Shown: one piece after another, positions 42,264 through 51,478 of the stretch
Layout of the letters: each line of letters starts with the position of its first letter
Position numbering within the stretch: the first letter of the stretch is position 1
Assembly: GCF_900142005.1 (NCBI RefSeq)
Contig: NZ_FQZL01000010.1
Span: 55,124-119,123 of the forward strand
Origin: Dethiosulfatibacter aminovorans DSM 17477
Lineage (GTDB): Bacteria > Bacillota > Clostridia > Tissierellales > Dethiosulfatibacteraceae
DNA length: 64,000 bases
Direction: 5' to 3'
Translations under genes and position numbers: made by a program
The notes under the pieces: generated by a model
Seen by the model: the letters and a program-made list of their open reading frames with translations, nothing else
The model's database searches: none
What the model was told of the DNA's origin: nothing

Positions 42264-43199
42264 ATGAAAGCATTATTGTTTATTGAATCGAATGGAGAAA
42301 AAGTACTGGGTGGAAGCCTTGAATTGATAAATGCTGTAAAAGCACTTGATGCAGACGGAACTGCTCTTGTAGCAGGTGATAGGGCTGCGGCAGATGCAGT
42401 AGCTGATTTGGGAATACCAGTTATTTTTGTAGATACTGCTACTGATTGTGATACCCTGACAGCGGTACTGTCGGAAACTGTAAAAGAAAACGATCCGGAT
42501 GTTGTACTGTTAGCCAATACGGCATTGGCTAAAGACATTGCACCACGTATAGCTGCAAGACAGGATCTGGGATGTGTAAGCGATGTGACAGGAATAAGCA
42601 AAGCTGATGGAAAAGTAATATATACAAGACCTGCCTACAATGGATCAATCCTGGAAAACATAGAAGTAGAAGGTACAGCTGTAATTACAGTAAGAAACGG
42701 AAGCTTTGAAAAGCCGGAAGATACTTCAAATGCAGGTGTAACAGAGAAGAAAATTGAAATAGCTGACGATGCCGTTAAGGCGAAAATAGTCGATACGGTA
42801 AAGGAAATCACTGAATCCGTAAATCTGGAAGAAGCAGAGATTATCGTTTCCGGTGGACGTGGAATGGGAAGTGCAGAAAACTTTGAACTTGTTAAGGAAC
42901 TGGCCAGTGTACTAGGCGGTGTAGTTGGAGCAACAAGACCTCCAATTGAAGACGGATGGATTTCCCGTGCACACCAGGTCGGACAGTCAGGAAAGATTGT
43001 AGCACCAAAGCTTTACATTGCATGCGGTATTTCAGGGGCAGCCCAGCATACATCAGGAATGATGGGGTCAAACTATATTGTGGCAATCAACAAAGATGAA
43101 GATGCTCCAATTTTTGAAAGTGCCAACCTGAGTATTGTTGGTAATGTGACTGACATACTTCCGGTTATGATTGAGGAAATGAAGAAAGCAAAAGCATAA
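42264..43199 (+). CDS. etfA: Electron transfer flavoprotein alpha subunit, copy 2
   Basis: A 311-aa EtfA with the same FAD-binding C-terminus as copy 1 (GATRPPIEDGWISRAHQVGQSG) and no ferredoxin extension. The N-terminal 130 residues have diverged more than the FAD domain. It follows etfB copy 2 by 18 bases, as in copy 1. Confidence 0.93.
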   Translation: MKALLFIESNGEKVLGGSLELINAVKALDADGTALVAGDRAAADAVADLGIPVIFVDTATDCDTLTAVLSETVKENDPDVVLLANTALAKDIAPRIAARQDLGCVSDVTGISKADGKVIYTRPAYNGSILENIEVEGTAVITVRNGSFEKPEDTSNAGVTEKKIEIADDAVKAKIVDTVKEITESVNLEEAEIIVSGGRGMGSAENFELVKELASVLGGVVGATRPPIEDGWISRAHQVGQSGKIVAPKLYIACGISGAAQHTSGMMGSNYIVAINKDEDAPIFESANLSIVGNVTDILPVMIEEMKKAKA

Positions 43200-43227
43200 A
43201 AAATATAAAAATTAGAAAGGAATGAAA

Positions 43228-44664
43228 ATGATGGCTGAGTACAATAAATTAACAGAAGAATTGATCGCTAAATTACAGGAAGCGGCGCCTGGACATATTT
43301 TGACAGGTGATGATATAAACGAAGATTATTCACATGATGAAATGCCTATTTATGGAAAGGCGGCTCCGGAAGTAGTATTCATGGCAACTACTACAGAGGA
43401 AGTTGCTGCAGTAATGAAAATATGTAATGAAAACAAGATCCCCGTAACTCCAAGAGGATCGGGATCCGGTCTTGTTGGTGGAGCAGTTCCCCTTTTAGGT
43501 GGTGTCCTGATTGACCTTTCAAAGATGAATAAAATACTTTCCTATGATTTGGAAAATTTTGTAGTTCATGTACAACCGGGTGTATCCTTGAATGATCTTG
43601 CAGAGGATTGTGCAAAACAAGGGTTGTTGTATGCTCCCGATCCCGGTGAAAAGTTTGCACATCTAGGTGGAAATGTTTCTACAAATGCAGGTGGAATGAG
43701 AGCAGTAAAGTATGGAGCTACGCGTGATTACGTACGGGCGATGACTGTAGTTCTTCCTTCAGGAGAAATAACCAACTTCGGTGCAACTGTATCAAAAACG
43801 AGTTCAGGCTACAGCCTTATAGATTTGATGGTTGGAGCAGAAGGTACACTTGGAGTCATTACGGAACTCACTTTGAAGGTCATGCCGGCTCCAAAGGAAA
43901 TTGCCAGCCTGATTATTCCTTATGAAAATTTGCATGACTGCATATCCACTGTTCCAAAGATCAAGATGGCAAATATAGATCCGCAGGCACTGGAATTCAT
44001 GGAAAGGGAAATTGTTCTCGCCAGTGAAAGATATATAGGAAAAAGTGTATTCCCACAGGAACTTGAAGGAATCACAGCAAATGCTTACTTGCTTGTAACT
44101 GTAGATGCAAGCAGTGAAGACGAGCTTAACAACCTTATTGAGCAGGCTGCCGAGGTAGCTCTGGAAGAAGGAGCAATCGATGTTCTTGTAGCCGATACGC
44201 CAGCCAAGATGAAAGATGCATGGGCGGCTCGGTCCAGCTTCCTTGAGGCAATCATGGCTGAAACGGAATTGCTGGATGAGTGTGATGTTGTAGTTCCAGT
44301 TAACAAGATAGCTTCTTACCTTGAATTTGTGAACAAAGCCGGTGAAGAGCATGGACTGATTATCAAGAGTTTTGGACATGCTGGAGATGGAAACCTTCAC
44401 ATATACCAGTGCAGCAATGATCTGGAAGAAGATGAATTCAAGGAAAGAGTAGAGAAGTTCTTTGATGTAATCTATCCGGAGGCAGTAAGATGCGGCGGTC
44501 TTGTTTCAGGAGAACATGGAATAGGAAGTGGAAAGATCAGCTATCTTGTGGACAGTGTCGGAGAAATAAACATGAACCTGATGAGAGGCATCAAGAAAGT
44601 GTTTGATCCGAATTCAATCATGAATCCAGGCAAGGTATGTGAAATATTGGGCGACTGCAACTAA
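43228..44664 (+). CDS. FAD-linked D-lactate dehydrogenase, copy 2
   Basis: A 478-aa VAO-family flavoprotein nearly identical in layout to copy 1 (PRGSGSGLVGGAVPLLGG, GHAGDGNLHIY, SGEHGIGSGK). Three possible starts (43222, 43228, 43231) lie within ten bases; AGAAAGG at 43214-43220 best fits 43228 or 43231, and copy 1 starts at the MAEYNK equivalent of 43231. Same role as copy 1. Confidence 0.9.
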   Translation: MMAEYNKLTEELIAKLQEAAPGHILTGDDINEDYSHDEMPIYGKAAPEVVFMATTTEEVAAVMKICNENKIPVTPRGSGSGLVGGAVPLLGGVLIDLSKMNKILSYDLENFVVHVQPGVSLNDLAEDCAKQGLLYAPDPGEKFAHLGGNVSTNAGGMRAVKYGATRDYVRAMTVVLPSGEITNFGATVSKTSSGYSLIDLMVGAEGTLGVITELTLKVMPAPKEIASLIIPYENLHDCISTVPKIKMANIDPQALEFMEREIVLASERYIGKSVFPQELEGITANAYLLVTVDASSEDELNNLIEQAAEVALEEGAIDVLVADTPAKMKDAWAARSSFLEAIMAETELLDECDVVVPVNKIASYLEFVNKAGEEHGLIIKSFGHAGDGNLHIYQCSNDLEEDEFKERVEKFFDVIYPEAVRCGGLVSGEHGIGSGKISYLVDSVGEINMNLMRGIKKVFDPNSIMNPGKVCEILGDCN

Positions 44665-44721
44665 TTCTAAGTCCCTAGGAATAACTGGAATACAATATAA
44701 AAAATGAGGTAGGTATATAAA

Positions 44722-45864
44722 ATGGATTTTAAAATGAGTGAAGAGCACCAACAATTACAGGAAATGTATCGTGATTTTGCAGTGAACGAGGTAAAACCCA
44801 TTGCAAAGGAAATTGATGAAACAATGCGTTTCCCATCAGAAAATATAGAGAAAATGGCTGAAATGGGCTTGTTTGGAATTCCATTTCCAGAAGAGCTTGG
44901 TGGAGCAGGAATGGATAACTTAAGCTATGTGCAGTGTGTTGAAGAATTATCAAAGTGCTGTGGATCAACTGGAATAATCGTTTCAGTGCATACAAGTCTT
45001 TGCGCAATGCCAATTTACCAATATGGTACGGATGAACAGAAGGAAAAATATCTAAAGCCACTTGCTTCAGGTGAAATGCTAGGAGCCTTTGCACTGACAG
45101 AGCCATCTGCAGGAACTGACGCTTCTATGGCAAAGACTACAGCTGTACTTGACGGAGACCACTATGTATTGAACGGAAGCAAGATATTCATTACAAATGC
45201 AGGCTATGCAGACGTATATGTAATACTTGCAATGACAGACAAGAGCATGGGAACAAAGGGAATGTCGGCATTCATAGTTGAGAAGGACACTCCAGGTTTC
45301 TCTATAGGAACTCATGAAGTAAAGATGGGAATTCGTGCATCTGCTACGTGTGAACTTGTATTTGATGACTGTAGGGTTCCAAAGGAAAATCTTCTTGGAA
45401 AAGAAGGCAAGGGATTTGGCCTTGCAATGGCGACTCTTGACGGAGGACGTATTGGTGTTGCTGCTCAGGCTCTCGGTATTGCAGAAGGTGCAATAGAAGA
45501 AACTGTAAAATATGTTACTGAAAGAGTTCAGTTCGGACGTACTCTATCGAAATTCCAAAACACACAATTCGAACTCGCCAAGATGCGTGCAAACACGGAA
45601 GCTGCAAAGCTTCTTGTATATCAGGCGGCAAGGGCAGTGGATGATGGAGAAAGATTCTCGCACCTGGCTGCAATGGCTAAACTGGTTGCTTCTGGAAATG
45701 CCAGTGATGTAACAAGACGTTGCCTGCAGCTGTTTGGCGGATACGGATTCACAAGCGACTATCCTATAGAAAGAATGATGCGTGATGCAAAAATAACTGA
45801 AATATATGAAGGAACATCGGAAGTTCAAATGATGGTAATTTCAGGATGGATGGGCGTTAAATAA
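44722..45864 (+). CDS. acrC: Short-chain acyl-CoA dehydrogenase / acryloyl-CoA reductase, copy 2
   Basis: A 380-aa acyl-CoA dehydrogenase, same length as copy 1 with only scattered substitutions (for example CCAS to CCGS, GVEGKG to GKEGKG). The IYEGTSEVQ catalytic segment is retained. It completes the second etfB-etfA-ldh-acd block and is followed by a long hairpin terminator. Confidence 0.88.
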   Translation: MDFKMSEEHQQLQEMYRDFAVNEVKPIAKEIDETMRFPSENIEKMAEMGLFGIPFPEELGGAGMDNLSYVQCVEELSKCCGSTGIIVSVHTSLCAMPIYQYGTDEQKEKYLKPLASGEMLGAFALTEPSAGTDASMAKTTAVLDGDHYVLNGSKIFITNAGYADVYVILAMTDKSMGTKGMSAFIVEKDTPGFSIGTHEVKMGIRASATCELVFDDCRVPKENLLGKEGKGFGLAMATLDGGRIGVAAQALGIAEGAIEETVKYVTERVQFGRTLSKFQNTQFELAKMRANTEAAKLLVYQAARAVDDGERFSHLAAMAKLVASGNASDVTRRCLQLFGGYGFTSDYPIERMMRDAKITEIYEGTSEVQMMVISGWMGVK

Positions 45865-45923
45865 TATAGGAATATCTATTTAATTGTGCAGTACAGTTAA
45901 ACTGTTTTATATAAATACAATAG

Positions 45924-45990
45924 CAGGCATCCCGTCGGGTACATTTATGAAATTCAGGAATGTACCAAGACGGGATGTCTGTTTTGTTTT
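45924..45990 (+). terminator. Long two-part hairpin terminator of etf operon 2
   Basis: An outer stem CAGGCATCCCGTC (45924-45936) with GACGGGATGTCTG (45969-45981) and an inner stem GGTACATT (45938-45945) with AATGTACC (45959-45966), then TTTTGTTTTG. Confidence 0.9.
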
Positions 45991-46017
45991 GTTCAAGCAA
46001 GAAATTTATGGTATACT
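45989..46017 (+). promoter_or_regulatory. Promoter of the AAA+ gene
   Basis: TTGTTC (45989-45994), 17 bases, TATACT (46012-46017), placed immediately after the upstream terminator. Confidence 0.6.
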
Positions 46018-46052
46018 TTTATACATTACTAATCGGAAAGGATGTGTATCAA

Positions 46053-49000
46053 ATGAAACCTGAAATTATTGAAGAAATATTTAATGAAATAGAGAAGATA
46101 TTAAAGATGGAATTCATAGGGCAGGACGAGTATTTCAGTGAACTATGCAAATACTTCAAAAAGAAGAGCTCAAAGGACAGAAAGGGCGTTCTTATGGTCA
46201 TTGGAGACGCCAATACATTCAAAAAAATGAGTCTCAGGTTTATATTCAAAGAACTGGGGACAAAAGGGATATTTAAAAATGGAACCATTGATGAAATAGA
46301 CCTTGGTTCCTACGACTTCAACTTCGGCTATAATGCATTTTTGACTGACTTGAATGAAAAGCTCAACAACGATTCCGACGGGGTGCTGTTTTCCAACCTT
46401 GACAAGGCATCCAAGGAAATGATTGACCTTATATCAACAATCAACCCCGGTGAAAAAATCAAGCTCCCATCGTCATATAAAATGAAGAACAAGATATTTG
46501 TAGAATCTTCTGAAGATGATGCAGTAGATTCAATTGAAAGCGGGAACAAGCATATCATGTTTGTGTACAACAGGAAGATGAATGGTGACGGCAGCGACTT
46601 CGCAGACAATAACATCTTAAACAGGGACAAGGTGCTTTATACAAGAAATCTTACAGGAGAAGAAAAGACAGCTCTTATCAGGAAAGTCATGACTAAGGTG
46701 TTTAATGAGCTGGAGCTTGAATACAATGTAGAAATAACCTTCAGAAACAAGGATAGTGAAGACAACGAAGAGTTATGCGGAATAGTGTATCATATCAATA
46801 AGTTTAATGAAGATGAAAATTTCACCTTTATGGACTATGTGAGATACAAGATTGGAAATCCTCTTAAGAACATATTGGAAAGCAGGGGGATGGAAGGCAG
46901 CGGCAGAATACTGCTTTATGTAGAAGATGACAAGATATATGCAAAAATCAACGACAGTATTTTCACGTTGAAGGATTATGTATTACCATCCCTGGAGGAA
47001 GTGAAATACAGGCTTGATGCACTGGTAGGCATGAAGGACTTCAAGGAGCACATGGCAAATATTGAAAACAACTTCAAGGTGCAGAAAATCAGGGAAAGAC
47101 TTGGTATGGAAACTGCAACCATGTCGCTTAACATGGTGTTTCTTGGAAATGCAGGTGTTGGGAAGACCAATGCAGCAAGGATAGCCTTTGACTATTTCAA
47201 TTCACTGGGGTTGCTGTCAAGGAATGTATTCCTTGAAGTGAGCAAGTCGGATTTTTCCACTGGTGACCCTTCCAAGGTTCTTGATGCTACAAACCGGATA
47301 ATTGAGAATTCACTCGGAGGCGTACTTTTCATAGACGAGGCATATTCCCTATTCAAGGGCGAAGATGACAAGTCAGGCCAGGAGATAGTGGATGCTTTGC
47401 TGACAGCCATAGAAAACAACAGGGGTAATCTTGTAGTAATACTGGCCGGTTATGAAAATGAAATGGAAGACCTCTTTGGTATGAATCAGGGGCTGAAATC
47501 CAGGTTCCAGAATATAGTCCATTTCAGGGATTATACTCCTGAGGAAATGTACGACATTGCAGTTGTGACTGCAGAAGGCAAGGGATACCATATAGCAGAG
47601 GATGTCAGAAACGATCTGATAGACCTTTTCACCAGAAACCAGCTGATAGAAAAGGAAGGTCTTGGAAATGCCAGGTTTGTGAGGAATATCATAGAGAATG
47701 CCATAATGGATGCTTCAAAAAAATATCTCATGGACCCCGGACGACAGATAGATGTTCTATACAGGTCAAATTTCAACTTTAACGCAAAGGTGAAGTTCGA
47801 CCTTGAAAAGAGACTTGAGAATATTATAGGACTTGAAGAGGTAAAAGGACTTTTAAGAGCTCAGTACAGGCTGTTGAAAGCCCAGGAAAAGAGAAAATCC
47901 GTCGGAGTTGAAACGGAAATAGAACAAAATCTCAACATGGTCTTTGCAGGAAATCCGGGAACGGGAAAGACCAGTATAGCAAGACTTGTGGCTGAAATGC
48001 TCAACAGTATGGGTTTTTTAAAGGGCGGACAGCTCGTAGAGACTGACAGGTCAAATTTTGTTTCTGAAAAGCCAGGTGAAACTCCTACAAAAACAGAAAA
48101 AACATTCATGAAGGCGATCGGTGGCATTCTATTCATAGATGAAGCATATACCTTGGCATCGGATTCTTTGGGCAGGGAAGCCATAGAGACTTTGTTGAAA
48201 CTGATAGAGGACTATTCAAAGGATGTAATTGTGATACTGGCCGGATACAGCGAAGAGATGGAGGATTTCTTTGATGTAAACATAGGCTTGAGGTCAAGAT
48301 TTCCTCTGTGGACAAATTTCGAGGACTACAATCCTGACGAGCTGATGTCAATTGCAGTGAGACTCCTTGAATCAAAGGGATTCAATCTTACTGACAATGC
48401 CGTGAAAGAGCTTGGAAGGAGCTTTGTTGACATTTACGAAAGCGGAGATGTCCAGGCTGGAAATGCCAGGATGGTAAGGAATCAGGTGGAAAATCTCATT
48501 CGCATTCAAAGTGGAAGGATTGCTGACGAAGCAACAAGCGCCTACGAGATGAACAGGATCAATTCAACAGATGTAGTGAAGCTGGCTTCTTCGGCAAAGG
48601 ACAACAGCTTCGATCTTGAAAGCAGACTTGAAAGTATTTCCGGCAAGGAAAATGCCAAGGCTTTCTTGAGAGAACAATACAAGCTGTTTGTAATTAATGA
48701 GAAAAGGAAAAGATTCAATCTTGATTCCGACATCAACAAATACAGAAACTTCATATTCTCAGGAAATGCAGGAACAGGAAAGGGTATAATACTTGATACA
48801 CTGTCAGACATGATGTTTAGTTTAGGTGCGGTAAAGGCGAAGACGCCTTATGAAATACATGTGAATGAAATAAGGAGCCATGTAGAAGAAGGGAAAAACC
48901 TGGAGGATTTATTGAACAAGGGCATTGGCAAGGTGATCTTCCTGCACAGAGCAGACCTTCTTCTACAGGACAGAAACTTCGACTCCTTGATTGTCAATTT

Positions 49001-49421
49001 GATCAAGTTTATAGATATGAACAAGAACAGGTTGATGATGGTAATAGAAGGTGAAAAAAAGGGACTTAAGGACTTGATGGCAAAATATCCGACTTTGGGA
49101 TATAGATTTCCGGTAATGGTTGAGTTTGAAGAGTATTCAGAAAGGGACCTGTTCGATCTGGCTGTAAAAATATTCGAGGAGAAAGGATATGTACTTGATG
49201 TAGACAGCAGACGAGAACTGATGGAAGCTATATGCGACATAGAGACCATTGACATAGTGATATTGAAGAATGGACTCATGGTGAAACAGCTTGTGGATAA
49301 TATTGCAAGGGTTCAAAGTGTAAGAGTTTATGACATGAAGGCCGATGATAAGGAAATGAACCTATTGATGGCTGAAGACATACAGAAGGGTAAGGATAAA
49401 TTTGTAAGGAAAAATTCATGA
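46053..49421 (+). CDS. Large multi-module AAA+ ATPase (SpoVK/CbbX-like)
   Basis: A 1122-aa protein with four successive AAA+ modules. Module 1 (about 1-300) is degenerate: GDANTFKKM where Walker A should be. Modules 2 and 3 are intact CbbX/SpoVK-type ATPases: Walker A GNAGVGKT (365-372) with LFIDEAYSL (Asp428-Glu429), and GNPGTGKT (633-640) with LFIDEAYTL (Asp696-Glu697). Module 4 has GNAGTGKG (904-911) and HRAD instead of a DEAD-like Walker B, so it probably binds but does not hydrolyse ATP. The start at 46053 is preceded by GGAAAGGA. SpoVK/CbbX proteins remodel protein complexes; the target here is unknown. It is transcribed alone. Confidence 0.85.
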   Translation: MKPEIIEEIFNEIEKILKMEFIGQDEYFSELCKYFKKKSSKDRKGVLMVIGDANTFKKMSLRFIFKELGTKGIFKNGTIDEIDLGSYDFNFGYNAFLTDLNEKLNNDSDGVLFSNLDKASKEMIDLISTINPGEKIKLPSSYKMKNKIFVESSEDDAVDSIESGNKHIMFVYNRKMNGDGSDFADNNILNRDKVLYTRNLTGEEKTALIRKVMTKVFNELELEYNVEITFRNKDSEDNEELCGIVYHINKFNEDENFTFMDYVRYKIGNPLKNILESRGMEGSGRILLYVEDDKIYAKINDSIFTLKDYVLPSLEEVKYRLDALVGMKDFKEHMANIENNFKVQKIRERLGMETATMSLNMVFLGNAGVGKTNAARIAFDYFNSLGLLSRNVFLEVSKSDFSTGDPSKVLDATNRIIENSLGGVLFIDEAYSLFKGEDDKSGQEIVDALLTAIENNRGNLVVILAGYENEMEDLFGMNQGLKSRFQNIVHFRDYTPEEMYDIAVVTAEGKGYHIAEDVRNDLIDLFTRNQLIEKEGLGNARFVRNIIENAIMDASKKYLMDPGRQIDVLYRSNFNFNAKVKFDLEKRLENIIGLEEVKGLLRAQYRLLKAQEKRKSVGVETEIEQNLNMVFAGNPGTGKTSIARLVAEMLNSMGFLKGGQLVETDRSNFVSEKPGETPTKTEKTFMKAIGGILFIDEAYTLASDSLGREAIETLLKLIEDYSKDVIVILAGYSEEMEDFFDVNIGLRSRFPLWTNFEDYNPDELMSIAVRLLESKGFNLTDNAVKELGRSFVDIYESGDVQAGNARMVRNQVENLIRIQSGRIADEATSAYEMNRINSTDVVKLASSAKDNSFDLESRLESISGKENAKAFLREQYKLFVINEKRKRFNLDSDINKYRNFIFSGNAGTGKGIILDTLSDMMFSLGAVKAKTPYEIHVNEIRSHVEEGKNLEDLLNKGIGKVIFLHRADLLLQDRNFDSLIVNLIKFIDMNKNRLMMVIEGEKKGLKDLMAKYPTLGYRFPVMVEFEEYSERDLFDLAVKIFEEKGYVLDVDSRRELMEAICDIETIDIVILKNGLMVKQLVDNIARVQSVRVYDMKADDKEMNLLMAEDIQKGKDKFVRKNS

Positions 49422-49485
49422 AAACAGTCTTTTGAGGAATAGAGAATTGTCTCAAGAAGAATATAATGGGTGAGAAGGTGATCAT

Positions 49486-50331
49486 ATGAATGAAACGGTA
49501 TACAGAATGAGTGCCTTTACGGCAACTGAAAAGGGAGGAAATCCTGCAGGCGTGGTATTTGAGGCCGACAGCCTCACAGAGGAGAGGATGAAGGAGATAG
49601 CGGCTGAAGTTGGATATTCTGAAACTGCATTTGTTATGAAGTCCCATGTTGCAAACTTCAAGGTGAGATTCTTCACACCGACAGAAGAAGTGGACCTTTG
49701 CGGACATGCCACTATAGCGACCTTCAACCTGATGAGGGATGAAGGGCTTATTGAACCAGGCCAGTACACCCAGGAGACCAAGGCGGGAATCCTCAAGCTG
49801 AAGATCTATGAAGACAGCGTGTATATGGAACAGACCTTGCCTGAATTCCATGAGGTGATTCCAAAGGAGGATGTCAGCGATTGTTTCAGCAATGGAGATG
49901 GAGAATATCTTGGAGATTCTGACGTTCAGATTGTATCTACAGGACTTAAGGATATAATGCTGCCTGTAAGCAGTCTGGATACCCTCTTGAATCTTAAGCC
50001 CGACTTTGAAATGATCTCCGAGATAAGCAGGAAATACGATGTGGTGGGTATTCATGCCTTTGCACTGGATACATATGGAGACGCCACGGCACACACAAGG
50101 AACTTTGCACCCCTATACGGCATAGATGAAGAATCAGCCACTGGTACATCCAACTGTGCCCTTGCCTGCTATCTTGATAAGCGTGGCAATATTGGAGACG
50201 AAGGCAGATATGTATTCGAACAGGGATACTGCATGGACAGTCCATCAGAGATAAGGGTGGAGCTTGCAAAGGATGCTGAAGGAAAGCTGACAGGTGTATA
50301 TGTTGGAGGAAAGGCAAACAGGATAGGATAA
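49486..50331 (+). CDS. PhzF-family isomerase/epimerase-like protein
   Basis: A 281-aa protein of the PhzF/diaminopimelate-epimerase fold. Typical segments: FTATEKGGNPAGVVFEA, a putative catalytic Glu in VGYSETAFVM (about residue 45), the VDLCGHATIATFNLM loop, and GIDEESATGTSNCALACYL with the second-domain glycine-rich GTSN. Members include phenazine-biosynthesis isomerase and many uncharacterised enzymes; no phenazine genes are seen. Function is therefore open. The start has GAGAAGGTG upstream. Confidence 0.88.
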   Translation: MNETVYRMSAFTATEKGGNPAGVVFEADSLTEERMKEIAAEVGYSETAFVMKSHVANFKVRFFTPTEEVDLCGHATIATFNLMRDEGLIEPGQYTQETKAGILKLKIYEDSVYMEQTLPEFHEVIPKEDVSDCFSNGDGEYLGDSDVQIVSTGLKDIMLPVSSLDTLLNLKPDFEMISEISRKYDVVGIHAFALDTYGDATAHTRNFAPLYGIDEESATGTSNCALACYLDKRGNIGDEGRYVFEQGYCMDSPSEIRVELAKDAEGKLTGVYVGGKANRIG

Positions 50332-50396
50332 ATGATATTCGGAAATTTCACTCAAAAAAGTAAGATGAGATTCAACAAATGTCTATATATTTATGG

Positions 50397-50527
50397 TATA
50401 ATGAACATAGAATAAAACATAAGCAGCAGCTTGAATCGGGAACGTTGAACCAGACGGAGTATTTGGACACTTTCCCTCTGGTGAGTTAATAGTGTAACCG
50501 ACCTTTTATTAAGGTCGGTTTTTTGTT
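50397..50527 (+). promoter_or_regulatory. Structured leader with terminator upstream of the SGNH hydrolase (candidate cis-regulatory RNA)
   Basis: A -10 box TATAAT lies at 50397-50402 (weak -35). The following leader has two interleaved stems: GGGAA (50438-50442) with TTCCC (50472-50476), and ACCAGA (50449-50454) with TCTGGT (50477-50482), the topology of an H-type pseudoknot. A strong terminator follows (AACCGACCTT 50496-50505 with AAGGTCGGTT 50511-50520, then Ts), ending only 10 bases before the hydrolase ribosome site. Transcription that starts here would end before the gene unless the terminator is prevented from forming. I recognise no known riboswitch class. Confidence 0.6.
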
Positions 50528-50543
50528 TACAAGGAGGTTTAAG

Positions 50544-51359
50544 ATGAAGAAAACAAGACTCGTCATAATACTAATCATAATCACAATGCTCGCTTTACCT
50601 GTCAATGCTTTTGCAAACCATGAAGAGGGAATAGTGTATACTGCTTTGGGGGACTCAATAGCAGCAGGAACGGGAAGTGCAAATGGCGACAGCTACACGG
50701 ACATGTTCAATGAATACCTGAGGAAGCTATACAAGGATAAGGTGTATAACGATAAGGTTGTGTATAACAATTTTGCTTCAGATGGAACAACGAGCGGTGC
50801 TTTGGTTATGGATTTAACTAATCCGTTGGATCCGGATTTTTATGCAACTTTTAATGCTGTAATTAGTTCTAATGTAATTACTATCAGTATAGGGGGAAAT
50901 GACGTTCTTGATTATATAGAGCAATTCGATCCAGAGATAGAATATTCAGAAGAAGATTTTAACGCAATAGCATATTATATAGAAACTAATATTGTACCGC
51001 AAATGTTCAGCAATTTTACTGACATAATATCAGCAATCAAAACCACAAATCCTACTGCACAGATTTATGTAAATAATTTCTATAATCCATTTGTCTATGA
51101 TGAAGAGCTTCATAATTTTGCTGAATTATTTATACCAGATATAAATACAGCTCTTAAAGATGGGGAGATATCACTGATATATGGTCGTTTATATTACGTC
51201 GTAGACGTATATACCGCTTTTGATGGGTACAGAAATCCAAAGAGCCTGGTAAACTATGACTATAGCCTTGAAACTAAAGATGCATACCTCCATCCTAGAC
51301 ACAAGGGATACAAGGTTATGACCAATGTGTTGAAGGATTTGTATGAGGAAAATCAATAA
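50544..51359 (+). CDS. Secreted SGNH/GDSL-type hydrolase
   Basis: A 271-aa esterase/lipase-like protein. A signal peptide (residues 1-24, hydrophobic core LVIILIIITMLALPV, cleavage after AFA) precedes the GDS block with nucleophile Ser38 (YTALGDSIAAGTG). Then come ISIGGNDVLDYI (the Gly and Asn of blocks II and III) and a C-terminal YLHPRHKGY with the catalytic His (block V). AAGGAGG fixes the start at 50544. It probably acts on the cell surface or outside, on lipids or acylated polysaccharide or peptidoglycan. Expression may be controlled by the leader described upstream. Confidence 0.88.
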   Translation: MKKTRLVIILIIITMLALPVNAFANHEEGIVYTALGDSIAAGTGSANGDSYTDMFNEYLRKLYKDKVYNDKVVYNNFASDGTTSGALVMDLTNPLDPDFYATFNAVISSNVITISIGGNDVLDYIEQFDPEIEYSEEDFNAIAYYIETNIVPQMFSNFTDIISAIKTTNPTAQIYVNNFYNPFVYDEELHNFAELFIPDINTALKDGEISLIYGRLYYVVDVYTAFDGYRNPKSLVNYDYSLETKDAYLHPRHKGYKVMTNVLKDLYEENQ

Positions 51360-51424
51360 AATTACATGTGTGCAGAGGCATATGTGTTGAGATATGCATG
51401 CATAATATGTAATGACAGCAGAGT

Positions 51425-51460
51425 GGCGGCGCAATTGGTTCTGAAGCCGGTTGCGCTGCC
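51425..51460 (+). repeat. GC-rich inverted repeat in the leader of the M50 protease gene
   Basis: GGCGGCGCAA (51425-51434) pairs with TTGCGCTGCC (51451-51460), ten pairs with one G-U. No U-tract follows, and the ribosome site of the next gene begins 10 bases on, so this is a leader structure or a weak terminator. Confidence 0.5.
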
Positions 51461-51478
51461 AACTGTAAGGAGGATATT

